Shown in pieces: positions 33,713 through 45,401 of a stretch of DNA of 64,000 bases. How positions within the stretch are numbered: the stretch's first letter is position 1; every line of letters starts with the position of its first letter. Source of the stretch: Monilinia fructicola (lineage: Eukaryota; Ascomycota; Leotiomycetes; Helotiales; Sclerotiniaceae); the NCBI GenBank assembly GCA_008692225.1, contig VICG01000007.1:124001-188000 (forward strand), given 5' to 3'. Both the position numbers and the translations under genes were made by a program. The notes below the pieces were generated by a model that saw only the letters and a program-made list of their open reading frames with translations, was not told the DNA's origin and ran no database searches.

Positions 33713-35170
33713 TCATTTCTGGAGTTCATGCAAAGACTTGTGATACACAGCAAAGTTCAGGTTATCAGCTGCTTTATCGCGGCGGGCTACACCAAGCCTC
33801 CATAACATTTGCGTTCGAGATAGTATGTTTTCCGTGAGAAGCTCCTTCTTCATTGTCGCCTCGAGACTGAATATTTTATCCCATCCAAACACCCCGGCGC
33901 AGATATCATAAAATCTATCTTCAAGATAGCGTCTTCTCTCCGAAAATCTAGAAAGCTCTAGCCCCGACTGCAGTTCTTCATATTGGTAATTTCTAGAAAC
34001 ATGAGGTTCATGATGCATTTTGTTTGCGTCGGAAAGAAGCTCCTGGTGTTCGATCTCTTGCATTCGAATTGTCATTCTTGTGGCATGGATTGATTGATAA
34101 AATTCTGAGAGGGGAGACTGGCCATTACTATCCAAACTATCGTCCAGAAAATTCCTCTCCCACGCTATGGTCTTGGCTCTGATATTGTCAAGTTCATCTT
34201 GGACGTCTGAGATATCTTTGAATAATGACTCGGTGTCATCTTGAGCAAGTTTGAAAGCATTCTTCAAGTTATCAATCTCCTCATCTGTAGGTGGGAGCTG
34301 GGAGAGAAGTTCTTGATTTACTCGAGGACGCTCAGGAGGAGCAATCACGTATAACCATTTCGGCATAGGACCAGTTTCTCTTGCTGATATGTCAGGTACT
34401 GGACCCCGCGCTTTGGGGTCTCGGCAATATGGACAATTTACGCCATCGACATATGCCTCAATACAATTCTCGTGGAACATATGACCACACGGAAGTCTTA
34501 CAGTAGTCTCGTCACGTAAGGGCATGCGGTCAATCGCACAGTCATCATCGGGAGGGTTTTCAACCTCTGTTGTAACCCACCGAGAGTGCGCTCCGATTAG
34601 TCTTCTGAATTCCCTCTCGGTGTTTTCATCTAATGCATCTTCATAAAGCGAGATAAACTGGTGCTCCTTACTTAGAGCTTCTAGCATTTGTAAGGTCAGA
34701 GTTCTGCGCCGCGTCGAAACGCTGGAACCTTTACGTGCAAGGAAATTAAGCCAAATATAAGGCAGCAGTTGCATTTCCAAAAGCCGCCAAAGATGGTTAC
34801 AAGCATCACGATTGAGACTCTCGGAAGAGCAAAAAATGAAGCGGTTGTTCCTATCAGCCGGCGCAAAGTTTTCGGCTACAAAGGCCTCGGCTCGTTCAAA
34901 TATAGCATCGATTTCCTCCTTGGGGTTGCGTTCTTCGAATTGACGTATTTGGTATCCCAAGCGGCGGTCAAACTTTTTAGTGGCATCCACACTTTCTCTG
35001 ATGACCCTCTGAGGATCATCCCCAAAGTAACAATCAGGGCAGACATCTTCGTAGTATATCCTTCTTGTGTGCACCGCTTCGCAGATCCCTTCGGCCTTGC
35101 AAGTTCGGATAATCGAAGAGTATGGACTTTGACGACAAAACGTATATGTGATGACTGTTCTTAAACACAT
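33713..35170 (-). CDS. RING-type zinc finger protein with coiled coil, hypothetical E3 ligase-like
   Basis: 485 residues from the ATG at 35170 (MCLRTVITYTFC); the frame stays open 38 codons further upstream but that part looks non-coding. An N-terminal Cys-rich motif (CKAEGIC...CPDC) resembles that of many fungal hypothetical proteins. A RING-H2-like finger lies in the middle: CAID...LPCGHMFHENCIEAY...CPYC. The second zinc ligand, normally Cys in CxxC, is Asp here. The C-terminal part is charged and helical, probably coiled coil (EEIDNLKNAFKLAQDD, SERRRYLEDRFYD). A role in ubiquitin transfer is possible but the missing Cys makes it uncertain. No intron needed. Confidence 0.78.
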   Translation of the reverse strand: MCLRTVITYTFCRQSPYSSIIRTCKAEGICEAVHTRRIYYEDVCPDCYFGDDPQRVIRESVDATKKFDRRLGYQIRQFEERNPKEEIDAIFERAEAFVAENFAPADRNNRFIFCSSESLNRDACNHLWRLLEMQLLPYIWLNFLARKGSSVSTRRRTLTLQMLEALSKEHQFISLYEDALDENTEREFRRLIGAHSRWVTTEVENPPDDDCAIDRMPLRDETTVRLPCGHMFHENCIEAYVDGVNCPYCRDPKARGPVPDISARETGPMPKWLYVIAPPERPRVNQELLSQLPPTDEEIDNLKNAFKLAQDDTESLFKDISDVQDELDNIRAKTIAWERNFLDDSLDSNGQSPLSEFYQSIHATRMTIRMQEIEHQELLSDANKMHHEPHVSRNYQYEELQSGLELSRFSERRRYLEDRFYDICAGVFGWDKIFSLEATMKKELLTENILSRTQMLWRLGVARRDKAADNLNFAVYHKSLHELQK

Positions 35171-36411
35171 CTTGAGATGATATATAGATAGCTGTAAATC
35201 TGAGCCCTGGAGATAGATATAGACACCCGATTTGGAGCAGATTGTATGAATAATGTGAAGGGAAAACACCAGAATCATCAACAAGAACTTTAATAATTAA
35301 TAGAAAGCTCTTATTCACAACCGAATGATAACTTTCTTTTCTTGAACTTTGAAGAAGGAAATACAAGCGACAGCTCGGATAAAGGAATACAGCTGCAATA
35401 GGAACTCGAAGGAGTCTTTTCAAGGTTGAAAGGAACTTACGGTTGAATAAGCTTCTTTGTCATTAGAGTTGTTCCAGTCTTGATGCAGCACAAATTCTAA
35501 ACCGTCTTTATTCTTGATAGATTACCAAAGCATTCAATTCCACAAGTAAGCATTGCGCTTCACCTATGAATAGAGGGTATCGAGAGTAGCCCTGCCCAAG
35601 AGTAGTTATGGCGGAACCGACCAAGATTTCTATATCGCCATAAATCCCTCTCCATGCATGGAAAACGTTCAGAGAATTTGACCACTGAGCCTATCGCTAA
35701 AAATGAACTGTTTTTTTTCACCGGGAAATCTGGCCAACATTCGATACAAACATTCGAATCTCAAATATAAAAAGATCAAGAAAGAAAAATGACGATAAAT
35801 GTCTTTCATGCGAATGAATCCTCTGCAGGTACCGTTGAAAGAACCATGATATGATATTCATTTAGCCACCGAAGTGGCAATTGATTTTGATATTTCTTTT
35901 TTGTACCCACCGTCCGCCCGTCCCCTTGCCCCCGTCAAAAAAAAGCAAACGCGCTGAAACTGCCACTTTACAGGCCAGCCACCAGATCCACCAATCTTGC
36001 AAATGCCACCTGCACATCATCCCATGAGTTCCGCCTCAATTCTCCTCTTTTAACCCTCTCTTGGCGGCCCACTCTTAGGAACAAAGGTGAAATTTGCTCT
36101 GTATGCCTTGGTCCTCTATACCTTTTGTTTTTAAGATATACAGAGGATCTATCAATTGTCAATAGAAACAAAGGATGTGGTACAAATGATTTGCACGTGA
36201 AAATTATTGCCATAAAGAATGCTATAGCAACATCGAGGAAGGTATCCAATGAAAGAAACCAGGCGCCTCTCTTGAAGTCGAAGAAGATGTTTGAAAAATC
36301 GCCATTTTCATTTTTTGAAATTCGAAAAAAAAAACTATATACATTCAGACTTCCAATGCTATAGAAACCAATCATTTCCACATAAAAATGATTGAAATCA
36401 TATTCACACAC
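35171..36411. other. Intergenic region
   Basis: About 1.24 kb holding the upstream region of the RING-type gene and the hydrophobin 3' end. An open frame at 35968-36411 (minus) overlaps poly-purine runs and has no domain; not called. Confidence 0.5.
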
Positions 36412-36739
36412 TTATGGAGCAACGCAAACCAAAGCATCACCAGCGACAGGGAGGACACAACATGAAGCCTGTTGACCCCCTGCGGCACAAATCGAACGGA
36501 AATTCTCAACGGAAGTAGGTGTGCTCGATGCTGGGAGGTTTCGTTAGCATTGTATGGATGGAAGTACAAGGAGAAAACTTACGAGATGCGCAGTTCAAGT
36601 TGGCAACACCAGCAACACTGACATCACAACATTGGGCAGTATCAAGAGCAGAACTGCAGAGGCCGGAGCGTGATTGGAGTGGGGATGCAGCTGCGACAGC
36701 GCTGAGGATGGCGATGAATGTGGTGGCAATGAATTGCAT
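36412..36739 (-). CDS. Class II hydrophobin
   Basis: Two exons, 36739-36583 and 36530-36412, with a 52-nt GT-AG intron, encode 91 residues. A signal peptide (MQFIATTFIAILSAVAAA) is followed by the eight-Cys hydrophobin pattern: single C (LCSS), CC (QCCDV), C (LNCAS), C (SICAA), CC (ASCCVL), and a final C (VCVAP), so only one pair per doublet as in class II cerato-ulmin-like members. Such proteins are secreted and self-assemble at air-water interfaces on spores, hyphae or fruiting bodies. B. cinerea has several class II hydrophobins; I do not assign which one. The second exon is easily missed because the first frame runs past the donor into a stop. Confidence 0.9.
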
Positions 36740-39700
36740 GTTGAAATTTGTAGTTATGACTATAGTAAATTATGAGGAGAGTTGATGCAGTGCTGATAGG
36801 CTGTTTGTATGGATATGTGGTGAATGTAGAGAGGATATGAATGATGATAGATCTTGAAGACAATACCTATACTTATAGTTCTCTGTCTCTCTCAAGATCG
36901 AGCGATGAAGTCATGAACATGCAGCTCAATCGTGGAATCTCTGATATTTCTTGTTCATTGTGAGGTTTTGGAGATCTGCAATTTACACTCTCAATAAACT
37001 AAGTAAATGCTTATTTCTGAAAGCTCTAAGCTGAGGGAATGACTGACTTAGAGATTATGAGGATCTTCAGGGACTACCGTACCTTGAAGATATGAATAAA
37101 CAGCAGAAAAAGAAAGTATATCTCCACATTTCGGCGGGGTTCCAAAAGGGTCCAACAAGGATTTAAACTACCTGTGGATCAATACTACTAATAAATGTTC
37201 TTGTGTGAGGTTAAAAACAGCTCTAATTGGATGACTTTGTATAAATTATGACATATAGAAGATTGTACCCTCAATAAGGAGTACATCATTGCTTCGAATG
37301 TGAGGCGTTAAACAAATCATGTGGCAAAGATCAATGCACTCTTATACTTTTTCCAGTCCCACGGTGCGTGAGGTGGACAGAACGTTTGGCGGGTATCGTG
37401 TCCCTTGCAAATCAATCTATCAAAATATCTTGGAATAGGTGCAACATTGCTTCCGCAAAATGCCACTGAAGATCAGATCTCGATGACATAAAAGTAAGTG
37501 ACACCGGCAATTCAGCTCTTCCAATATTATCGGTAAAGCCAACGCGAGAAGGCAAGTATGCAAAAACCCTCCTGGGCAAATAATAAACCTCGCGGTCTTA
37601 TTTCACGGAAGGGCAGTAATGAAACAGCTTGAGTGACAGGAAGGACAGTTTGTTACATAGAATTTTGATGATTCCGAGTTGCTGGTTGTCGTAATTGGTG
37701 CAAGGCTTCTGGATTGATCTAGACCGGTACAGAAGTTTGCATCTTTGCCCTGTTTTAACGTTCCAGGTACAGCATAGATTGTGAAAGCGTTCATCAGTTC
37801 AATCAAAATAATGGCATATGTAAACACGATGGAGGTCTAAGTACTTTCGGGAATGAAGAACCACCAAACATCGGTTACCGAGTAGAAGAAATGCTAGCGA
37901 GTATTGGTGGCAAAGATAGAACCACAATAATGTTGATTCTGTGGAAATCAGTTTCGCTGATCATACAGCTCGTTGAATGACATCTTCCCAAATCAGGAAC
38001 CAAATCCGACGAGATTCAAGAGACTCTCTACTCCATAGTCCACCTAATCAGCAGTTCCTCAAAGTAGATGAGGGAGTCAACCTAGTTCCGCGAGTACTTT
38101 TCCGAATAAGCCTTCTGACCATTAGATTGGAATTAGTGAACAAATCGACAATAAGAAAGATTATCGAGACGGGGTATGCATGGTGAGTAGAGGCGCGAGG
38201 CGACCGGAAATCATTCCAAGAAACTAATAACGGGAAACTAAAAGTTTCCATGTGCGTCCACTTAGATACACATTTCCGAGCTCCGAGTAATTCTATACCA
38301 AGCTATGGGAGATGATTCATTTGTTCCGTCTCCATGTCTCATTCTTCTCGACATCATAAGCAAGTAAACATTTAGTATCCTTCATTTGGAAGAATCCCGA
38401 AAGTCATGCTATGCCAAATATTGCTGGCGGACCGGAAAAGACATCAAAATGACTGACGAATGTTGAGAGTGAAAAGTTTTAGGCTTGCAGGCTCTAAACA
38501 TCAAAACATGTCATGGGAGACATAATGTTGTTGATCACTTGGTGAAGACTAAAGGGTAGTAACGGTATAATAAATAATCCAAATCGTCAGTCAATCCTGG
38601 AGAGACATAATATAAGGCGAGCTCTAAATTTGTGGTTTTTGGTTTGTGGTTTGTGGTTTGTAATGTATAAGATGCCAGCCAGTCGGTAATCTGTTTACAT
38701 CATGTCACGTGATTAGCCTTAACCTTAATCTAACCTAACCTTCGCAGGTGAGAGAAAATAGATGAGTTTTGGACGAAAGGGGTGTGGATTGATAATAATC
38801 TACTGTAACCTTGAAACTGGCAAGCTAAAAGAGCCAGGGATTCTAAGCTAGATGACTAAGCTAAATATAGTCATGTGACTAGTGATAAAACCACCCCTTC
38901 ATCTGTGAGCGTATTTTCTTCAGCCTCGCCAAGAACCAAGAACTAAGAGCCGTGAAGATTCCAACGACATCTCTTCTTCAGGGCGAAATAATTAAACTCG
39001 CATCATTTTTGTATATTTACTTGAGTCGGTATGTTTCCAAATTTCAGGTTCAGTTTCTAATCGCGTCAATTCGATGTATCTAATTCCGGTTCATTTCGTA
39101 TTCAACTCATCTCCAACCTCTCACAGTTCGAACCTTGATCCTACACGTTCTCATTCGACAGTCAGACCTCCCTTCTACGACCCAAATATAGTGCGTAAAG
39201 TTATTGCAGGGAAACATTTACTCTCGCGAACCATAAGATACTCAGGAACATAGCATAATATATATTGTCGAGGAAACAGCGAACAAACCGTGCTTTCCAT
39301 GAGAGCAGAAGTGGTTGCTAGGACAAGCCATCTGTCAAAGATGCAGTCTTGCTATGGTTATATTGATACAAACTCTCTCGCGGCATTTATTCTATGTCTC
39401 ATCCAAGTACGAGTTAAGATTGAATATTGAGACAGTGTCTCTTGATCTCTGCGCCATCTGCGGAAATATTTAGGCGCTAATTGTGTTCCAACAAAGCTTG
39501 CTGAAATTCACTACTGTAGATCAAGTAGACTGACGAGTCTCCAATTCCCAAATTGTCTGCAAATAGAGGATTTTCATACTGCCGTTTGGAAAAAGGCTGC
39601 TTGCTTACTCCTCCCTCTACTTCTCAATCCTATGTAGTTTTCCATATTAGAGCAACACAAGTTCGCATCCTCCCGCTTCTAATCTTCTCTAACTCCTTTC

Positions 39701-39761
39701 GCGTTATTTCGTGCGTTTTCCAAGCTTAGTGTTTTTGAAAGGAATAGAAAAGGTGACATCA
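36740..39761. other. Gene-poor intergenic region
   Basis: About 3 kb without a supported gene. Contains a small repeat (TTTGTGGTTTGTGG) at about 38630-38660. A Cys-containing open frame at 37603-37827 (minus) starts with GTG; its first ATG leaves about 63 residues, too weak to call. Confidence 0.5.
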
Positions 39762-40372
39762 ATGCAACCCTCACTTCTTGTTGGAACTGATCATTTCAAC
39801 GGTCAAGACAAGACAGGTCTGGGACTGTTCCCACGTGAGTTTCAACATGTTTATCTACTCAAGGTTGTCCAGTTTCACCTGCAAAACGACCTTCATTCTC
39901 TTCCTATGATTATTCGTGCAGCATCAAACACCGTGAAAATTCACGGAGAAAGAAGCAATTTAACTCCTCGACTTCGCCAGTTTCTGGAGAGTCTAACAAC
40001 AGGGCGGAACATATATATTTTTCCCCTTCATCGTACAAGAGCATGCTACGATTGAGGCAAACCATTTCCTACAGATATAGGGGCAATGCATCTGACTTGG
40101 AGATGAGTACTTCCATCGAACAGTTGAATGTCGCTAAAGAAGGTCATTTCGATGAAATCAGTGTTTTCACTAATGCTAAAGATCTGGTGGCTTGCGTGCT
40201 CGATTTTGATGATGGACCTATCTTGAATCTTCGGACAGCTCGTTTATTCGCTACCGATTCTGCCTTGGTCAACAGAGCGAATGTCTTTTCGCGTTCCTTT
40301 GCAGTGGCTCCTGAGAAAATGAAGACTCTTGTTCTTATCTCCGCTTCGATTGGCAGTATACTGCCATTCTAG
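39762..40372 (+). CDS. Hypothetical protein, possibly two-part frame
   Basis: Two consecutive open frames: one starting at the ATG at 39762 (MQPSLLVGTDHF) and ending near 40055, and one ending at 40372. The second reads like real protein (EGHFDEISVFTNAKDL, VLDFDDGPILNLRTARLF). They are in different frames, separated near an ATATAT/TTTTT tract at about 40010-40022, so there may be an intron or a base-count error. I recognise no family. Low confidence. Confidence 0.3.
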
Positions 40373-41053
40373 GACTTCTATTATGGATGCCTTTATCCAC
40401 TCTTATCAATAATATTGTTGGTTGTCTTCTTTGTAATTTCTTTAATTGCTGTTGATTATAGAAACGAGTGACATTCTGAGTGCCTTCCCAGCCTTGTACA
40501 ACTATTCTTTGACAACAGCTCCAACCTTACAATATATGCCGAAGATAATCTCTTCTCAGTACTGAACATAGATGCTTCGATTAGTCAAGCTAGGCTAAGA
40601 GGAAAAGTACTTCTTTTCTGAATGAGATACAAAATATGTATTCCAGTATGTTTTTGCGCCACTAATGATGTTTCCCGAGCTTCGTAAATAACTTTCAGTA
40701 AAGATTACCTTTTAAACTAGACGATGTCATAGTCTAGAGAAACGATGCTGGATCGATGAATGAAGACTTATTTATCATGATGGAGGCTGAACCTTTAATG
40801 AAGAAGGGTTCATTTTTTAAAAAGTTGGGTATCATGTTTATTGAAGTGGCTATATAATTTTTGCCCTCCCTCCAACGAGGCTGCCTACACTTTTGTTATA
40901 CACACTTCCACCTACCAATAACTCCATCATGAATCGTATCAACATGATCCTCTGATATAAAACGCAAAAAAAGAAACCTCCCTACCCTGGGGTTATACCA
41001 ACAAATGAAACCCCATATATTCTCCAAGTCACTCTCATGTAATCTATTTTCCA
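40373..41053. other. Intergenic region
   Basis: About 680 bases; nothing recognised. Confidence 0.5.
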
Positions 41054-41973
41054 TCATGCTTCACCCATTGGCGTAATAGGTCGTTGACCCATCCCAATAT
41101 AATTAGTATCATCACCCAACAAAGCCACTTTCTTCGGATCCACCCCATCTGGGAAAACATCCCCCGCATGTACAACATGGAACATCATCTGAACCAAAAG
41201 CATCGGTAATGTATCCGCAGCATACATATAGATCTCACGACTCATCAAAGCACCCGTCGATCCTTGACCAAACTCTATAACTCTGTATACGCATCTCCCA
41301 ATGATCAATACCGCGGCCGCGAACAGGAGTTTGAGAAGTGTTTGCCATGGTTTCTTTCCATCAGCTGGGATATCTAATGCTTTTTTATGGGATCGCATGC
41401 GACGATCAAAAGTGATGGCGATGATGAGGAAGAAGCTGAAGAATACAAGCTGGGCGATGAGACCGCCGACGATGACCTTTTGCCCAAGGGAACTCGAACT
41501 GGCTTGTCCCATCATACCACCACCAGTAGCTTGCATCATGAAAGATAAAAACGTCTCCACCAACAAAGATTTTGGTCACCCATTTAGGAGAGATAATGGA
41601 TGCAGATGGGGCGTTGACGTATAGGACGATACGGCCATAGATCATATAAATGGTTGCTGCATAGAGAGAAGGCGGGAGGATGATGAAGATGGATTGAGCG
41701 GAGTAAAGCATAACGGTTTTTGGACTTTTTGCTGATAAATATCTGAAGGCGTAGCCAGCGGTCATCACTAAGTATGATGATTAGAATGGGGTTATACAAT
41801 TAATGTTTCATCTGGAAAGGCTTACTGAAACCACCAACTGTCATTGCTGCGTAAAACCACCTTCTAGTCCGGATCATGGTAATAAGATGATATATCGCGC
41901 TTGCTCCAAACAACCCAGCTGCGATTATTGCAGCTGTGGGACTGGGTTTATATTCATAAAGGACGTAAACCAT
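41054..41973 (-). CDS. RTA1-like seven-transmembrane protein, with one apparent frameshift
   Basis: Two exons, 41973-41826 and 41767-41054, with a 58-nt intron, encode about 286 residues. The start MVYVLYEYKPS and the motif series MTAGYAFRYLS, YAATIYMIYGRIV, SPKWVTKIFV, MMQATGGGMMG, GRCVYRVIEFGQG, and YAADTLPMLL are those of the RTA1/RTM1/RSB1 family of lipid-translocating or stress-resistance membrane proteins (7-TM, plasma membrane). Between the SPKWVTKIFV and MMQATGG motifs the frame shifts by one base at a run of five A (41547-41551, plus strand); with one base fewer the total length is a multiple of three. Substrate unknown; yeast relatives affect resistance to 7-aminocholesterol or sphingoid base export. 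Confidence 0.88.
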
Positions 41974-44211
41974 TTTGAAGAGTTCAAGAGAGGATTTAGT
42001 GAATATGATAACTCCAACTCGCTGATGAGAATATCAAAGCAGAAATGAGAAAATTGATGGAAGTGCTGTAGCTCAAGATGCCAAGTTCGAAAATGTAGAT
42101 CTGGAGTTAAGAATGATTTGATTTGCTGATGAAAAACAAGAGTTATGGAAAAAGCTTGTTCTTCCAACGGGGATGCAACCATGATATATACTCAAAGGAT
42201 AACGGCTCAAAAGTAACATTAGTTTACTTTCGATAACCATTGTCATGAGAATTTAGAAGCTTGCTGCACAAAATCCGTCGTATACCGTATTCGCTTTTGC
42301 TATTGAGGCGCATGCAAAATGACATATACTAATGCATTGGACATAAATTGATCCATACCAGCAGTCACCCCTGGGCAGATTCAGAAACGAGTTCAACCAC
42401 AAGCCGGAAATAGGGCATATCAAAGCTTAGCCATTGATTGCGTGAAGCTTGTTGAACGGTTCATCCCGAACTGGCTATAATTGGGTTAGTGAATTTTCTT
42501 AAGGATGAAGCTGATGAATATAAGATTAGAAGCACGAATCAGAGCAGTCGATATACGATGAATATGACGAATACGCTGAATACGCCGGACAAAATGGGAT
42601 TGGGACGTGCTTCAAATAGGGGTTCCACGAGAATCCCACTTTCTCATCCCTTGTGTAGAACTAACTACTGTACCTTACGATAAGTACTATCTCGTTTAAA
42701 ATGCGCAATGCGAAATGCGAGATGCGAAGGGAGAGGCGGGGTGATAGGAGAAGAGAGCCTCTAAACAAAGGAGCTTCGGCGTTACCACTCTTAGAAGAAT
42801 TTGCTAAAGAAACCTCCCCACCTAGATCTCGGCACTAATGAGATAATGCTCTGATGACACGCTATTTTTACATCTTCGGCAAGGCTACACAAATACCATT
42901 GGCCTTTTTTGATATTAATTTTACGTAGTAACAACCTGACAAAAGATGCCCCATCTAGACGATTTGAGGTCTGACGTCTGAGGTCTAACCTACGTATACG
43001 TGAATACCGAGTCAACAACCCTCCTCCTGAGGCTGAAATCTTATATAATTAAGCTTTGATGAGCAATCATACCCCTCCGGTTGTCAGGCTGCCTGGCTGG
43101 ATGTCAAAGCTTAATAGATCCTTAATTAGCAGGTTATGTAAGGTTACGGCGAATTTTTGGGCCAATCCCAGACAGCCCTCGAGGTTCATAGGATCGTATA
43201 TCGCAATACCTTGATATGCTGTAGAGCATCACGACACTCCATAAAAAAACATTGAGCCTGTCTGGCATTGGTCTAAAACTCCACCACACTTTTAGCTAGT
43301 TGATGTTCTAGAACCCTGAGCTTTGGCTAGATCCAGATTGTTTATCACATGATGCGTCATCACATGATACCTGCTTCTTGGTCTTAAAATAGTTCTCCGC
43401 CCTTGAGATCACATTACAGTAAGGTAGTTACAGACTATCCTGTGTCTCTTCAACACTTTAATTCTATGACTATTTGATAATCATTTTTGTCTTTTTTTTT
43501 CTTTTTCGTCACGTGTGAACTTATCTCCCGCGTCAGGATATTTATCCTTCACATTTTTCCATCTATTCTTCCGCTTGACAAGTGTCCTGCCGAAACCATT
43601 GGTTTATCAAAAGACAGTAGACTTGTGTCCTGTTAATGCTGTCAGCTACACATCTCTCAACGTTTGCTCAGAAGATCAACAAATTATTGATCGGTCGGCT
43701 CATTGGCTCATAACAGTGTAGTTTCCTGGATATAAGACGGGACCATTGTTATCTAAACCGAAGACTTGCTCACATGGTATTGAATAGATGAACATTATAG
43801 TGTAATGGTTGCCCTCTTTTCATATATTGCGACGTTTTTGGATATAGAGCTCGATGTGCTTCATGTATTTTCAACTTTGAGCATCCTTATTGGCTCAGTC
43901 AGAGATCTTGAAATTGGCTATGTCGCTCTCTTCGCCGAAACCTCCCCTAACACTATCTTCTTATGGCTAGAATACTTGATCGCCGAGAAATGGCGTTAAC
44001 ATTCAACAACCAGCAGTTTGATGCATGTGTTGACGGCCATATCGAAAATCACATCACATTCGGGATTTCGGGTAGCAGTCTCTTTTTACATTTGCCCTAC
44101 TTGCATGGTTGAAACAATCTCTTTGATATATCAGTCATTTGCTTTCTATCTTCAGTATTTTTACACAGGCATTTATCTCACCGCTCTAGTTTTGAGGGAC
44201 CTATTTCAATC
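41974..44211. other. Divergent intergenic region
   Basis: About 2.2 kb between the RTA1-like gene and the AA9 gene, which diverge. Short open frames at 43515-44215 have no domain. Nothing else recognised. Confidence 0.5.
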
Positions 44212-45401
44212 ATGAAGTTACAAACTATCATTCCTTTTTCGCTTTTCCTTTCATTTGTTTCTGCACATACAATATTCATGCAGCTACAATCAGGGAGTAC
44301 ACTCTACAGTTAGTCTCTCATTTTTTCCACCAACAAGCGCATCGCTCACGATAATAGACACAAGCTATGCCATCCGAACCCCAACTTACGACGGCGTAAG
44401 TTTCTTCCCTACAAAAAGTTCACCCCCTAACATATCTAGCCCATAACGGACGTAACAACTGAATATGTAGCTTGCAACGGTGGACCCAATCCCACAACTC
44501 CCTCTTCAAACATAATCAACGTCGTCGCCGGCAGTACTGTGCAGGCTATCTGGCGACACACTTTAACTAGCACCCCCTCCAACGACGCAACCTATGTTCT
44601 CGACCCCTCACACCTGGGTCCTGTAATGGCCTACATGAAAAAAGTTACCGATGCCACCACTGACGTAGGCTACGGGACCGGCTGGTTCAAAATTTCGGAG
44701 CAAGGACTTAATGTCGCGACACAAGGATGGGCTACTACTGATCTCATAAACAATGCAGGGGTACAGAGTATTACGATCCCGAGTTGTATAGCCAATGGAC
44801 AATATCTTCTGCGTGCAGAGTTAATCGCACTCCATGCAGCATCCGGAACACAGGGTGCACAATTATACATGGAATGTGCGCAGATTAACGTGAGCGGGTG
44901 GCACCGGCACTTCAACACCATCTTCAGTATCACTTCCTGGTGCATATGGACAATCAGATCCAGGAATATTGATCAATATCTACACGACTTTAACAACTTA
45001 TACGATTCCAGGACCAACCCCTTTTGTGTGTGGAGCGGCGCAGAGTACCTCGAAGAGTAGTAGTACCTCGAAGGCAACGTCGACTACGCTGTCTAGCACG
45101 ACGAAAACGAGTACGAGTGTGGCGGCGACGGGGACGGGAGTTGCGGCTGTTTATGGGCAGTGCGGGGGACAGGGCTGGACGGGGGCAACAATTTGTGCAA
45201 GTGGGAAGTACTTGTGTTTGTCAGCAATGCTTATTATAGTGAGTCTTTTCTTTCTTTACCGTTGAAGAATTGGAGCTGGAAGAAGAGAAAGGGGTGTTGG
45301 TGAAAGTGTCGGGCAGGATGCAGTTTGGATGGGAAGATATATATTGAGGGTTGGGAATCTTACATGCTGATACATTTCTAGGTCAATGTCTGCCATCATG
45401 A
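44212..45401 (+). CDS. AA9 lytic polysaccharide monooxygenase with C-terminal CBM1, frame broken
   Basis: Exons 44212-44308, 44358-44395, 44440-45238, 45382-45401. An 18-residue signal peptide ends ...SFVSA so the mature chain begins with His (HTIFMQL), the copper-brace His1 of AA9. Further family marks: [19 protein letters not shown] (second copper His), [23 protein letters not shown] (with the axial Tyr). A Ser/Thr linker follows and a cellulose-binding CBM1 ([11 protein letters not shown]...CASG), completed by the small last exon. The frame changes at 44896-44898 (GGG), about 45203-45207 (GGGAA) and 45217-45219 (TTT); each looks like a single extra base. Secreted; cleaves cellulose oxidatively with copper. 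Could be a pseudogene, but the pattern suggests sequence error. Confidence 0.88.

Noticed and set aside
35968..36411. 147-residue open frame on the minus strand
   Set aside because: Runs over poly-A/poly-T tracts and the hydrophobin 3' side; no domain, no signal peptide, unusual composition.
37603..37827. Possible small Cys-rich secreted protein
   Set aside because: Starts with GTG; from the first ATG the leader is poor and the reading is short.
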